Part shown: piece after piece, positions 7,962-16,690 of the stretch
How positions within the stretch are numbered: the stretch's first letter is position 1
How the letters are laid out: every line of letters starts with the position of its first letter
NCBI GenBank assembly: GCA_024236195.1
Contig: JACKKZ010000003.1
Coordinates: 186,001 to 250,000, forward strand
Reading direction: 5' to 3'
Source of the DNA: Sphingomonadaceae bacterium
Lineage (GTDB): Bacteria; Pseudomonadota; Alphaproteobacteria; Sphingomonadales; Sphingomonadaceae
Length of the DNA stretch: 64,000 nt
Notes under the pieces: generated by a model
Told to the model about the DNA's origin: nothing
Databases searched by the model: none
The model's input: only the letters and a program-made list of their open reading frames with translations
Program-made: the position numbers and the translations under genes

Positions 7962-9706
7962 TTACATCTCCTCAACTGCCTCTACGCCCAATATGGAGAG
8001 GCCATTACGGATAACCTGCCCTATCTGCGCAGCAAGGAAAAGCCTTGCTGCGGTCAATTCCGCATCCTGTGCCACGATGAAGCGTTTTTCCGGCGCGTCA
8101 TTGCCCAGGTTCCAGAAGGAATGGAACTCTGCCGCGAGGTCATAGAGGAAGAAGGCGATCCGGTGCGGTTCGCGCGCCTGTGCAGCAGCTTCCACTAGCC
8201 GCGGGAACTGTGCCGCATATTTGACCAGCGCCAGATCATCCTCGGTCAGTCGTTCGAGCGCAGCATCGGACGGAGTGATCCCTTCCGCTTCTGCCTTGCG
8301 CAAAGTCGAATTCACCCGGCATGCGCATATTGGACGTAGAACACCGGATTGTCCTTGCTCGCTTCCACGACCTTGGCAAAATCGAAATCCATCTGCGCTT
8401 CGGGCTTGCGGGTGAGCATGGTGAAGCGGACCACATCCTTGCCCACTTCGCGCACCACATCGGCCAGGGTCACGAAAGTGCCGGCGCGCTTCGACATCTT
8501 CACCGGTTCGCCATCGCGCAGCAATTGAACCATCTGCACCAGCTTGACCTCGAACGGGATTAACCGCCCCGCCCCTTGCGTCAGCGCGGCAACCGCCGCC
8601 TTGATCCGCTTGACCGTGCCGGCATGGTCAGCGCCCCAGATATCGACCAGCGCATCGGCGCTTTCCGCCTTCTGGAAATGATAGGCCAGATCAGCCCCGA
8701 AATAGGTCCAGTTGCCGTCGCTCTTGCGGATTGGCCGGTCCTGATCGTCGCCGAAACGGGTCGAACGGAACAGCGGCAGTTCCACCGGTTCCCAGTCTTC
8801 CGGGGTCTTCCCCTTGGGCGCTTCCAGCATGCCGTCATAGACCAGATCGTGCTGACGCAGCCATTGTTCAGCCGCCTCCGGCTTGCCTGCGGCCTGCAGT
8901 TCGGCTTCGGACGAGAATACGTCATGCGCGATGCCCAGCAGCGCCAGGTCGGCGCGGATCAGTTCCATCATTGCGGCAACTGCCTTGGTGCGGAACATGG
9001 CGAACCATTCGGCCTCGTCCTTGCTGACGAAGCTGTCACCCAGTTCCTTCGCCAGCGCTTCGCCTACGGGGATCAAATAATCGCCCGGATAGAGCCCTTC
9101 GGGGATTTCGCCAATATCCTCGCCCAGCGCTTCACGGTAGCGCAAATGCGCCGAGCGAGCGAGGACATCGACCTGCCCGCCAGCGTCATTGATGTAATAT
9201 TCGCGCACCACCTTGTGCCCGGCAAATTCGAGCAGGCTGGCAAGCGCATCGCCCACCACTGCGCCGCGGCAATGGCCCATATGCATCGGGCCGGTCGGGT
9301 TGGCAGAGACATATTCGACATTGACCGTGCGACCAGAGCCCATGGCAGATTTGCCGTAATCCGCAGCCAGCGCCGCAATAGAGGCAAGCTCGCCCCGCCA
9401 TGCCACGTCAGACAGGCGCAGATTGATAAAGCCCGGCCCGGCAATCTCCGCACCTTCCACAGTGGGATCGGCGGAGAGTTTCTCCACGATTTTGCCCGCC
9501 AGTTCGCGGGGATTGGTCTTGGCCTGCTTGGCCAGGACCATGGCGGCATTGGTGGCGAGGTCACCATGGCTGGGATCGCGCGGCGGCTCTACCGTCACGT
9601 TGTTGCGGGGCGTGCCAGCGGGCAGCTCGCCTTCTGCTTCGAGTGCGGCCAGCGCGGCATCGACCTTGGCCGCAAAGGCGGCATGAATTGTGCTGTGTTC
9701 GGACAT
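7962..9706 (-). pseudogene. argS: Arginyl-tRNA synthetase, frameshifted as read
   Basis: Class I synthetase charging tRNA-Arg. The 5' part, read from the ATG at 9706, carries the HIGH-like motif in ANPTGPMHMGHCRGAVVGD, the Arg-specific N-terminal domain before it, and the KMSKR loop (PVKMSKRAGTFVTL). That frame stops at 8312 after VFYVQYAHAG. The next frame continues with VNSTLRKAEAEG and the anticodon-binding C-terminus to 7962. One missing base, in the GG at 8318-8319, explains the break: a third G would restore HARVNSTLRKA. With one added base the gene has 582 codons, a normal ArgS length. The gene is normally essential, so the break is more likely an error in the sequence than a true mutation. 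Confidence 0.95.
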
Positions 9707-9764
9707 GCCAGCGCGACTAGCCGAAATGCGCAAAAGCGCAAGGCTTGCGCGCCTGCGTCGCCCT

Positions 9765-10418
9765 TCAGCGCGTGGCGTTATAGGCCAGCTGGTCCTGCGT
9801 CAGCTGGAAGCCGACCAGCAGTTCGAAGGTCGCGCGGGCCAGCGCTGCCTTCACTTCCGGGTCCGCCAGCGGATCGAGCGCAGCATCCACATCGCCCGCC
9901 TTGCGCTTGCGGGTGATCTTGTCGCGAATGTCAGCAGGCAGCGTGGCATCGGCGCGGCTGACATAGGCCCCGGCAGTGCCCCGGCCCTGTGCCCGTTCCT
10001 GCCCGTCCGCGAAATCGACCACCACGGTGCCGATCCGCTTCGTTACCACCGCGCTGCCACCGCGCAGGACAGTGGAGAAATAGGGTAATTCCACCCGCCG
10101 AGCGCCGCGCGTATCACTGCGGCGCGCCAGCACATCAAAGGTGGCAGTCGAATAAATCCGTTCACCCGATTCGTTGCACTGGCTGCGGACATTGGTGATC
10201 GTGGCGGTCAGGTCGATATTGCTCGCCGTCTTTGCGCCGCTGCTGCCGAACAGGGTCACATCGCCAGTATAGTCCGGCACACCGACAGCGGGGCAGGCGG
10301 TGCGCACAGCGGTGATTCCGACCCCGTCGGAGACCACAAGGTCGCCATCGCTTTTGCAGCCGGCAAGGGCGCCAGCCAGGGCGAGGACAGTAACAAGGCG
10401 AAGGTGGCGGGCAGTCAT
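9765..10418 (-). CDS. Predicted lipoprotein of unknown function
   Basis: The 217-residue protein starts with a lipoprotein signal (LRLVTVLALAGALAGC; lipobox LAGC, the cysteine at about residue 21). I chose the ATG at 10418 because a GAGGGA ribosome site lies about 10 bases upstream and the lipobox is then correctly spaced; in-frame ATGs at 10451 and 10439 would add a charged leader. The mature part has many beta-strand-like stretches, a TNVRSQCNESGERIYSTATFDVLARR segment and no motif I recognise. It is divergent from ispH, with about 70 bases between the two starts. Confidence 0.72.
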   Translation of the reverse strand: MTARHLRLVTVLALAGALAGCKSDGDLVVSDGVGITAVRTACPAVGVPDYTGDVTLFGSSGAKTASNIDLTATITNVRSQCNESGERIYSTATFDVLARRSDTRGARRVELPYFSTVLRGGSAVVTKRIGTVVVDFADGQERAQGRGTAGAYVSRADATLPADIRDKITRKRKAGDVDAALDPLADPEVKAALARATFELLVGFQLTQDQLAYNATR

Positions 10419-10491
10419 GCGTTTGGGTCCCTCGGACATTTCGTTTGCCATGCCCTAGCGGGCTGCGCGGCAAATCGCTAGAGGCCGTCAC

Positions 10492-11466
10492 ATGAACGCT
10501 CCCTTGCAGACTCGCACTGACGGGGTAACCCGCGCTGCCCTGACCCTCCTGATCGCCGCACCGCGCGGTTTCTGCGCCGGTGTCGATCGTGCAATCGAAA
10601 TCGTGGAGAAAGCGATCGAGCGCTATGGCGCACCGGTCTATGTCCGCCACGAAATCGTCCATAATCGCTACGTGGTCGACTGCCTGCGTGAAAAAGGCGC
10701 GATCTTTGTCGAGGAACTGGATGAAGTGCCAGATGGCGCGCCGGTGGTCTTCAGCGCGCATGGTGTGCCGAAATCGGTGCCATCAGAAGCGCAGCGGCGC
10801 GGTCTGGACTATCTCGACGCCACTTGCCCACTGGTGAGCAAGGTCCACCGCCAGGCCGAACGCCAGATCGAAGCCGGGCGCCACATCATCTTCATCGGGC
10901 ATAAGGGCCATCCCGAAGTGATCGGCACCATGGGCCAGGTTCCCGAAGGCGAAATGACGCTGGTAGAGAATCTCGAAGATGTTGCTGCATTGGATTTCGC
11001 AGAATCCAAGGAGCTCGCCTTCCTCACCCAGACCACCCTGTCCGTGGACGACACGGCCCATATCGTTGAAGCGCTCAAGGCGAAATACCCGCAGATCGTC
11101 GGCCCCAAGGCAGAGGATATCTGCTACGCCACGTCCAACCGGCAAGCCGCGGTGAAGCAGATCGCGCCCGGATCAGACCTGGTGCTGGTGATCGGTGCAC
11201 CCAACAGCTCCAATTCCCTGCGCCTGGTGGAAGTGGCCGAACGGCTGGGAACGACAGCAAGGCTGATCCAGCGGGCGAACGAAATCGACCCGGCATGGCT
11301 GGAAGGCGTGGGCACTATCGGCCTCACAGCCGGGGCCTCCGCCCCTGAAACGCTGGTCCGCGAAGTGGTGGACAAGCTGTCTGAATGGCGTGACGTGGAA
11401 GAGCACACATTGGTGACAGCAGAGGAGAAGATGATCTTCAAGCTGCCCCGCCAGTTGATGGGCTGA
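10492..11466 (+). CDS. ispH: 4-hydroxy-3-methylbut-2-enyl diphosphate reductase
   Basis: Last enzyme of the MEP isoprenoid pathway, reducing HMBPP to IPP and DMAPP with a 4Fe-4S cluster. The 324-residue protein has the three cluster cysteines in their usual contexts: PRGFCAGVDRA near residue 28, DATCPLVSKVH near 112, and DICYATSNRQ in the C-terminal half. Also conserved are FSAHGVP, IGHKGHPEV, LTQTTLSVDDT and TAGASAPE. It is the first gene of a run with thrB and rnhA, an order conserved in many alphaproteobacteria, and thrB begins 11 bases later. Confidence 0.97.
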   Translation: MNAPLQTRTDGVTRAALTLLIAAPRGFCAGVDRAIEIVEKAIERYGAPVYVRHEIVHNRYVVDCLREKGAIFVEELDEVPDGAPVVFSAHGVPKSVPSEAQRRGLDYLDATCPLVSKVHRQAERQIEAGRHIIFIGHKGHPEVIGTMGQVPEGEMTLVENLEDVAALDFAESKELAFLTQTTLSVDDTAHIVEALKAKYPQIVGPKAEDICYATSNRQAAVKQIAPGSDLVLVIGAPNSSNSLRLVEVAERLGTTARLIQRANEIDPAWLEGVGTIGLTAGASAPETLVREVVDKLSEWRDVEEHTLVTAEEKMIFKLPRQLMG

Positions 11467-11477
11467 GGGCAGGCAGA

Positions 11478-12455
11478 ATGGCCGTCTATACCCATCTTGG
11501 CGCAGAAGAGCTGGCAGAACTGATTGCGCAATACGATGTCGGCGCGCTGGTTTCGGCCAAGGGCATTGCCGAGGGCGTATCCAATTCCAACTGGCTGGTC
11601 GACACGTCCGGCCCGGATGGCACGGGTGCCCGCTACATCCTGACCATGTATGAAAGGCGGATCGAGCTGGGCGACCTGCCCTTTTTCCTCGGCTTGCTTG
11701 ACCATCTCTCAGCCGCCGGCTGCCCCGTGCCGCGCACAATCCATGATCGTGACGGCGCCGCCTTTCGCATGATCGGCGAAAAGGCAGTGGCGCTGATCGA
11801 ATTCCTGCCCGGGGTCTCCGTTGACCACCCGACTGAGGAACAAGCGCTGGCCGTAGGCAAGGCACTGGCCGGGCTGCACCTGGCCTCCGCCAGTTTCCCG
11901 GCGAGCCGCAGCAACGATTTGCGCCCGCGTGACTGGCGCGCGCTGCTGGATGAATGCGGGGAAGAAGGCCTGGCTTCCATTGATCCCACTCTGCCGATGC
12001 TGGCGTGGGAATATGGCACGCGCCTGCAGCAGGACTGGCCGGAGGACCTGCCCCGTTCTATCATCCACGCCGATCTGTTCCCGGATAATGTGCTGATGCT
12101 GGCCGACGAGGTTTCCGGCCTGATCGACTTCTATTTCGCCTGTACCGATATCACCGCCTATGACCTTGCGGTAACTCACGCCGCATGGTGTTTCAGCGCG
12201 GGCGGGCGCGAATTCCGTCCGGATATCGCCGCGGCCCTGATGGCCGGGTATGAGGCTGTGCGCCCGCTGCACGAAGCAGAACGGCAAGCCTTGCCCTTGC
12301 TGGCACAAGGGGCCGCCATGCGCTTCCTCGCCACACGTGCCTATGACTGGCTGCATACGCCGGATGACGCATTGGTTACCCGCAAGGATCCGATGGATTT
12401 CGCCCGTCGCATGCGGTTTTACAAGGAAATGGGCGATCAGCCCTTCGTTACATGA
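11478..12455 (+). CDS. thrB: Homoserine kinase, APH-type (ThrB)
   Basis: Phosphorylates homoserine in threonine synthesis. The 325-residue protein is of the aminoglycoside-phosphotransferase-like type used by many proteobacteria, not the GHMP type. It shows YILTMYERRIELGDLPFFLGLLDHL, the Brenner-type catalytic motif IIHADLFPDNVL with the catalytic aspartate, and LIDFYFACTDITAYDLAV, where the DFY replaces DFG for magnesium. It overlaps rnhA by 4 bases (ATGA). Confidence 0.95.
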   Translation: MAVYTHLGAEELAELIAQYDVGALVSAKGIAEGVSNSNWLVDTSGPDGTGARYILTMYERRIELGDLPFFLGLLDHLSAAGCPVPRTIHDRDGAAFRMIGEKAVALIEFLPGVSVDHPTEEQALAVGKALAGLHLASASFPASRSNDLRPRDWRALLDECGEEGLASIDPTLPMLAWEYGTRLQQDWPEDLPRSIIHADLFPDNVLMLADEVSGLIDFYFACTDITAYDLAVTHAAWCFSAGGREFRPDIAAALMAGYEAVRPLHEAERQALPLLAQGAAMRFLATRAYDWLHTPDDALVTRKDPMDFARRMRFYKEMGDQPFVT

Positions 12456-12892
12456 AACGCGTGGAACTGTTCACCGATGGTGCCTGCAAGGGCAATCCCG
12501 GCCCCGGCGGCTGGGGCGTGTTGCTGCGCATGGGCAAACATGAAAAGGAAATGGCAGGCGCAGAAGCCGACACGACCAATAACCGCATGGAAATGCTGGC
12601 CGTGATCGAAGGGCTCAACGCGCTGACCGAACCCTGCGAAGTCGAGCTTTATTCAGACAGCAAATATGTGATCGACGGGATCACCAAGTGGGTCCACGGC
12701 TGGAAGAAGCGCGGCTGGGTCAATGCCAGCAAGAAGCCGGTGCGCAACGCCGATTTGTGGCACGATCTGATCGAAGCCAGCGCGCGGCACAAGGTCCATT
12801 GGAACTGGGTGCGCGGGCATAATGGCCATACCGAGAATGAGCGAGTGGACAAGCTCGCCAGCGACGCGGCGGCGGAAATCGCCCGCAATTAG
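12452..12892 (+). CDS. rnhA: Ribonuclease HI
   Basis: Degrades the RNA strand of RNA-DNA hybrids, for example R-loops and Okazaki primers. The 146-residue protein has the full acidic active-site set in context: FTDGACKGNPGPGGWG (Asp near the N-terminus), NNRMEMLAVIEGL (Glu), LYSDSKYVIDGI (Asp) and GHNGHTENERVDKLA (His and Asp). Length and motifs are typical of bacterial RNase HI. It is translationally coupled to thrB. About 100 bases without features separate it from acs. Confidence 0.97.
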   Translation: MKRVELFTDGACKGNPGPGGWGVLLRMGKHEKEMAGAEADTTNNRMEMLAVIEGLNALTEPCEVELYSDSKYVIDGITKWVHGWKKRGWVNASKKPVRNADLWHDLIEASARHKVHWNWVRGHNGHTENERVDKLASDAAAEIARN

Positions 12893-12995
12893 AGCACTAG
12901 GCATGGCCGCACAGCTTGGCCATATGCGACCATTGTCGCAATGACTCGCCAGCCAGTTTCGGGCTATGCTGCGGGCGAAAAGACAGGAGAGATTG

Positions 12996-14948
12996 ATGCA
13001 GGGCACTATCCACAGGCAGGACGACATCGTACCCGTTCCAGCAAGCGCGCGTGAAGGAACGAGTTGCACGCTGGCGGAATATGACGCGATGTATGCGCGT
13101 TCGCTGGAGGATAGCGATGGCTTCTGGGCGGAGCAGGCCGGGCGGCTCGACTGGTTCCGTGCACCGACCACGGTGGCGGACTGGTCGTTTGACCCGGTCG
13201 ATATCAAGTGGTTTGCCGATGGCCAGCTCAACATCTGCCACAATGCCGTGGATCGCCATGTCGCGGCCGGCAGGGGTGAGCGGGTGGCGCTGGTCTTCGA
13301 ACCCGATGCGCCCGATGGCGAGGTACGCTCCCTGACCTATGCGCAGTTGCTCGCCGAAGTGATCCGGATGGCCAATTCGCTCAAGAAGTTGGGTGTGCAG
13401 AAGGGCGACCGCGTCACTCTCTATATGCCAATGGTGATGGAAGGCGCAGTGGCCATGCTCGCCTGCGCCCGGATCGGGGCGATCCATTCGGTCGTGTTCG
13501 GCGGCTTCTCCCCCGATGCCATTGCCGGGCGGATCGAGGATTGCGGCAGCGACTGGGTGATCTGCGCCGATGAGGGTCTGCGCGGGTCCAAGGTGATCCC
13601 GCTCAAGGCCAATGTGGACGCCGCGCTGGAGAAGGTGCAGGTCAAGGGCGTGCTGGTCATCCGTCACACCGGCGGCGATGTTGCCATGCAGGACGGGCGC
13701 GATCACTGGTATCATGACTATTCCGCCGATGTCGGCAACGAGTGCCCCTGCGAAGTGATGGATGCGGAAGACCCGCTGTTCATCCTCTATACCTCCGGCT
13801 CCACCGGCAAGCCCAAGGGCGTGCTGCACACGGTGGGCGGCTATTCAGTGTGGACCGAGACCACTTTCCGCTATGTCTTCGACTATCGCGAAGGCGAGGT
13901 CTTCTGGTGCTCCGCCGATATCGGCTGGGTCACCGGGCATAGCTATGTCGTCTATGGCCCGCTGCAGAACGGCGCCACCGTGCTGATGTTCGAAGGCGTA
14001 CCCAACTATCCCGATCATGACCGGTTCTGGCAGGTGGTGGACAAGCACAAGGTCAACATCTTCTACACCGCCCCCACCGCCATCCGCGCGCTGATGCGCG
14101 AGGGGGATCATCATGTGACCAAGCATGACCTCTCCTCGCTGCGCCTGCTGGGCAGCGTGGGCGAGCCGATCAACCCCGAGGCCTGGCGCTGGTATCATGA
14201 ACTTGTCGGCAAGGGGCGCATTCCCGTCGTCGATACATGGTGGCAGACCGAAACGGGCGGGATCATGATCACCACCCTGCCCGGCGCGCATGACATGAAG
14301 CCCGGCAGCGCAGGCAAGCCCTTCTTCGGGATCGTGCCGCAGCTGGTCGATAATGAAGGGGCCGAACTCACCGGCGCGACAGAAGGGAACCTGTGCATCA
14401 CCCGCAGCTGGCCCGGCCAGGCGCGCAGCGTCTATGGCGACCATGAACGCTTCATCCAGACCTATTTCAGCACCTACAAAGGCAAATATTTCACCGGCGA
14501 TGGCTGCCGCCGGGATGAGGATGGCTATTACTGGATCACCGGCCGCGTGGATGATGTGATCAATGTCTCCGGCCACCGCATGGGCACGGCCGAAGTGGAA
14601 AGCGCGCTGGTGCTGCACGAGAAAGTGGCCGAGGCTGCCGTGGTCGGCTTCCCGCACGACATCAAGGGACAGGGCATTTATTGCTATGTCACGCTCAATG
14701 CCGGGATCGACGCGGACGACGATTTGACCAAGGAACTGCGGCAGTGGGTCCGCACCGAGATTGGCCCAATCGCCACACCCGACCATCTACACTTCACCTC
14801 CGCCCTGCCAAAGACCCGCTCCGGCAAGATCATGCGCCGTATCTTGCGCAAGATCGCCGAGAATGACTTTGGTTCGCTCGGAGACACCTCCACACTTGCT
14901 GACCCCTCGATTGTCGATAGCCTGATTGAAGGACGGAAGAACAAGTAA
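12996..14948 (+). CDS. acs: Acetyl-CoA synthetase
   Basis: Activates acetate to acetyl-CoA through acetyl-AMP. The 650-residue protein carries the AMP-binding P-loop YTSGSTGKPKGVLHT, the WWQTETGG motif, the ATPase motif YFTGDGCRRDEDGYYWITGRVDDVINVSGHR (read as shorter conserved blocks) and the C-terminal TRSGKIMRR, whose lysine is the known acetylation site that silences Acs. I chose the ATG at 12996 because AGGAGAG lies just upstream; ten extra residues are possible from 12966. The gene is followed after 11 bases by a response regulator, a pairing known in other bacteria that control acs by a two-component system. Confidence 0.96.
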   Translation: MQGTIHRQDDIVPVPASAREGTSCTLAEYDAMYARSLEDSDGFWAEQAGRLDWFRAPTTVADWSFDPVDIKWFADGQLNICHNAVDRHVAAGRGERVALVFEPDAPDGEVRSLTYAQLLAEVIRMANSLKKLGVQKGDRVTLYMPMVMEGAVAMLACARIGAIHSVVFGGFSPDAIAGRIEDCGSDWVICADEGLRGSKVIPLKANVDAALEKVQVKGVLVIRHTGGDVAMQDGRDHWYHDYSADVGNECPCEVMDAEDPLFILYTSGSTGKPKGVLHTVGGYSVWTETTFRYVFDYREGEVFWCSADIGWVTGHSYVVYGPLQNGATVLMFEGVPNYPDHDRFWQVVDKHKVNIFYTAPTAIRALMREGDHHVTKHDLSSLRLLGSVGEPINPEAWRWYHELVGKGRIPVVDTWWQTETGGIMITTLPGAHDMKPGSAGKPFFGIVPQLVDNEGAELTGATEGNLCITRSWPGQARSVYGDHERFIQTYFSTYKGKYFTGDGCRRDEDGYYWITGRVDDVINVSGHRMGTAEVESALVLHEKVAEAAVVGFPHDIKGQGIYCYVTLNAGIDADDDLTKELRQWVRTEIGPIATPDHLHFTSALPKTRSGKIMRRILRKIAENDFGSLGDTSTLADPSIVDSLIEGRKNK

Positions 14949-14959
14949 GGGATTTGACC

Positions 14960-15592
14960 ATGCGGATCGTGATTGCTGACGATCACCCGCTCTTGCGGGA
15001 AGCGATCCGGGCAACCGTTGAGCATGTCTGGCCAGATCGGGACATTGTCGAAGCCGGGAGCGCTGCCGCAGCCAGGGCGGAAGCGGACAAAGGTGCTGTC
15101 GAACTGATGACGCTTGACCTGCACATGGCGGACAGCTCAGGCCTGCAAATGCTGATGGAATTGCGGCAGGATTTCCCGGCCATGCCGGTGGTAATTGTGT
15201 CAGCCAGCGAAGACCCGCGCATCCAGCGCGGAGCGAAGGAACTCGGCGCGTCCGGTTTCGTGCCCAAAAGCGCCAGCCTTACTGAGATGCGCGAAGCGTT
15301 TCATGCAATCGCCGAAGGTAATCTCTGGTTTCCCACCTCAGCCGATGGGGAACACGAAGAGGTGGAAGCTGACGATAGCATCACCCGGCTGGCGCGCCTG
15401 ACCCCCGCCCAGCGGCGCATTCTCAAACTGGCGGCAGAAGGCAGGCTCAACAAGCAGATTGCCCACGAAATGGGCATTTCAGAGGCCACAGTAAAAGCAC
15501 ATATGACGGCAATCTTCCGTCGCCTGGGTGTGATCAACCGCACCCAGGCCGTGCTGCTGGCGACCCATCTGGATGATGCGGCGCCCGGATGA
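14960..15592 (+). CDS. LuxR/NarL-family response regulator, acs-linked
   Basis: A 210-residue two-component regulator. The receiver domain (residues 1-120) has the acidic pair DDH at 7-9, the phospho-acceptor Asp at 53 (LTLDLHMAD) and the lysine of VPKSAS. The C-terminal LuxR-type helix-turn-helix is LTPAQRRILKLAAEGRLNKQIAHEMG to AHMTAIFRRLGV. It begins at the ATG at 14960, after AAGGGA. Position directly behind acs resembles the CrbR/ActR-type control of acetate use known from other proteobacteria; that it regulates acs is inference from context. No cognate kinase is adjacent. Confidence 0.88.
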   Translation: MRIVIADDHPLLREAIRATVEHVWPDRDIVEAGSAAAARAEADKGAVELMTLDLHMADSSGLQMLMELRQDFPAMPVVIVSASEDPRIQRGAKELGASGFVPKSASLTEMREAFHAIAEGNLWFPTSADGEHEEVEADDSITRLARLTPAQRRILKLAAEGRLNKQIAHEMGISEATVKAHMTAIFRRLGVINRTQAVLLATHLDDAAPG

Positions 15593-15611
15593 TTACCCCA
15601 CCGGCCTGATC

Positions 15612-16136
15612 TCAGAACGGGATATCGTCGTCGAGATCGTCATAGTTGGAGCCACCGCCGGACGACCCGCCGCCCTGGTTCCAGCCGCCGCCGTTGCCGC
15701 CGCCGTTACCGGAGCCACCACCACCCTGGTTCCAGCCGCCGCCAGCACCACCGCCAGCACCACCGCCGCGATTGCCGCCACCGCTGGCACCGTCAAGCAT
15801 GGTCAGCGTGCCATTCATGCCGCGGATCACGACTTCGGTGGAATAGCGGTCATTGCCGCTCTGGTCCTGCCATTTGCGGGTCTGCAGCTGGCCTTCGATA
15901 TAGACCTTGCTCCCCTTGCGCAGGAAGCGTTCAACCACGCCCACCAGCCCTTCGCTGAAGATCGCGACCGTGTGCCATTCGGTGCGTTCCTGCCGTTCGC
16001 CCGTGTTGCGATCCTTCCAGGTTTCCGATGTCGCAATGCGCAGATTGGCCACCTTGCCGCCATTCTGGAAGCTGCGAATTTCGGGGTCGGCACCAAGATT
16101 GCCGATGAGCATGACTTTGTTGAGGCTGCCGGCCAT
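15612..16136 (-). CDS. ssb: Single-stranded DNA-binding protein
   Basis: Coats ssDNA in replication and repair. The 174-residue protein starts at MAGSLNKVMLIGNLGADPE with an AGAGGAA ribosome site upstream; longer frames to 16211 lack support. The OB fold covers residues 1-110 (VANLRIATSE, TEWHTVAIFSEGLV, GSKVYIEGQLQTRKW). A glycine-rich linker (repeats of GGGWNQGGG) leads to the acidic C-terminal tip DDDIPF, which recruits partner proteins. Confidence 0.97.
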   Translation of the reverse strand: MAGSLNKVMLIGNLGADPEIRSFQNGGKVANLRIATSETWKDRNTGERQERTEWHTVAIFSEGLVGVVERFLRKGSKVYIEGQLQTRKWQDQSGNDRYSTEVVIRGMNGTLTMLDGASGGGNRGGGAGGGAGGGWNQGGGGSGNGGGNGGGWNQGGGSSGGGSNYDDLDDDIPF

Positions 16137-16344
16137 TCGATAATTCCTCTCTGGTTCGGGCAAAGGGCTTATCGGAGGGTTCAGTGAGTCGCCACCCCGC
16201 AAGCGCGGCAATCCACGACATGACAGGATTTGTTTCGCGCCAAGACGCGAAGCAGCTTACGCGTCGCCGGATTTTTCACAGGAAGGCACAAAGAGGTTGT
16301 CAGCGGCGGCAGCCGCCCGCCAATTATTCCGCATCGCGGAGCTT

Positions 16345-16617
16345 TAGAGCATTTTCCGACCATTCTGAATCGCCCTGATCGCGTCAGGAAGCCCGCTGGA
16401 CAGGAGCGGCGCGCAGCGCGGGCCTCTCGGCCCCCGGGCAAGCGTCACGACGCAGCCAGCGGGCTTCCTGACGCGACCCCGCAGGGGCGGGCCAATTTTG
16501 GCCCAGCGCCACGTCGATCGTCGGTCCCTATGCTTCGGCATGGCTCCCTCCTCTCTCCTCGCGCTGAGCCAAAATCGGCTCCGTCAGGGTGACCCAGAAT
16601 GGTCGGAAAATGCTCTA
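16345..16617. repeat. Nested inverted-repeat element, about 273 bp
   Basis: The stretch between ssb and feoB is bounded by a perfect 23-bp inverted repeat: 16345-16367 (begins TAGAGCATTTTCCGACC) and 16595-16617. Similarity continues inward another 11 bases with 8 matches. Inside it is a second perfect 21-bp inverted repeat, 16379-16399 and 16456-16476 (core CAGGAAGCCCGCTGG). No reading frame looks real. Terminal inverted repeats without a transposase fit a non-autonomous mobile element (MITE) or a large REP/BIME-like intergenic repeat. The flanks 16137-16344 and 16618-16690 hold no gene that I can see. Confidence 0.8.
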
Positions 16618-16690
16618 GTGGTCCCGTCAAAGCCATAATGGCTGCGGCGCTGCACAAGCTCTTCGCGTCTTGGCGCCTTGGCGCGAAACC

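Noticed and set aside
8312..8325. Programmed frameshift in argS
   Set aside because: No slippery heptamer or downstream structure of the known kinds, and three other genes show similar one-base breaks.
8576..9916. 446-codon open frame antisense to argS
   Set aside because: Mirrors the argS coding strand; low-complexity composition, no motif or ribosome site.
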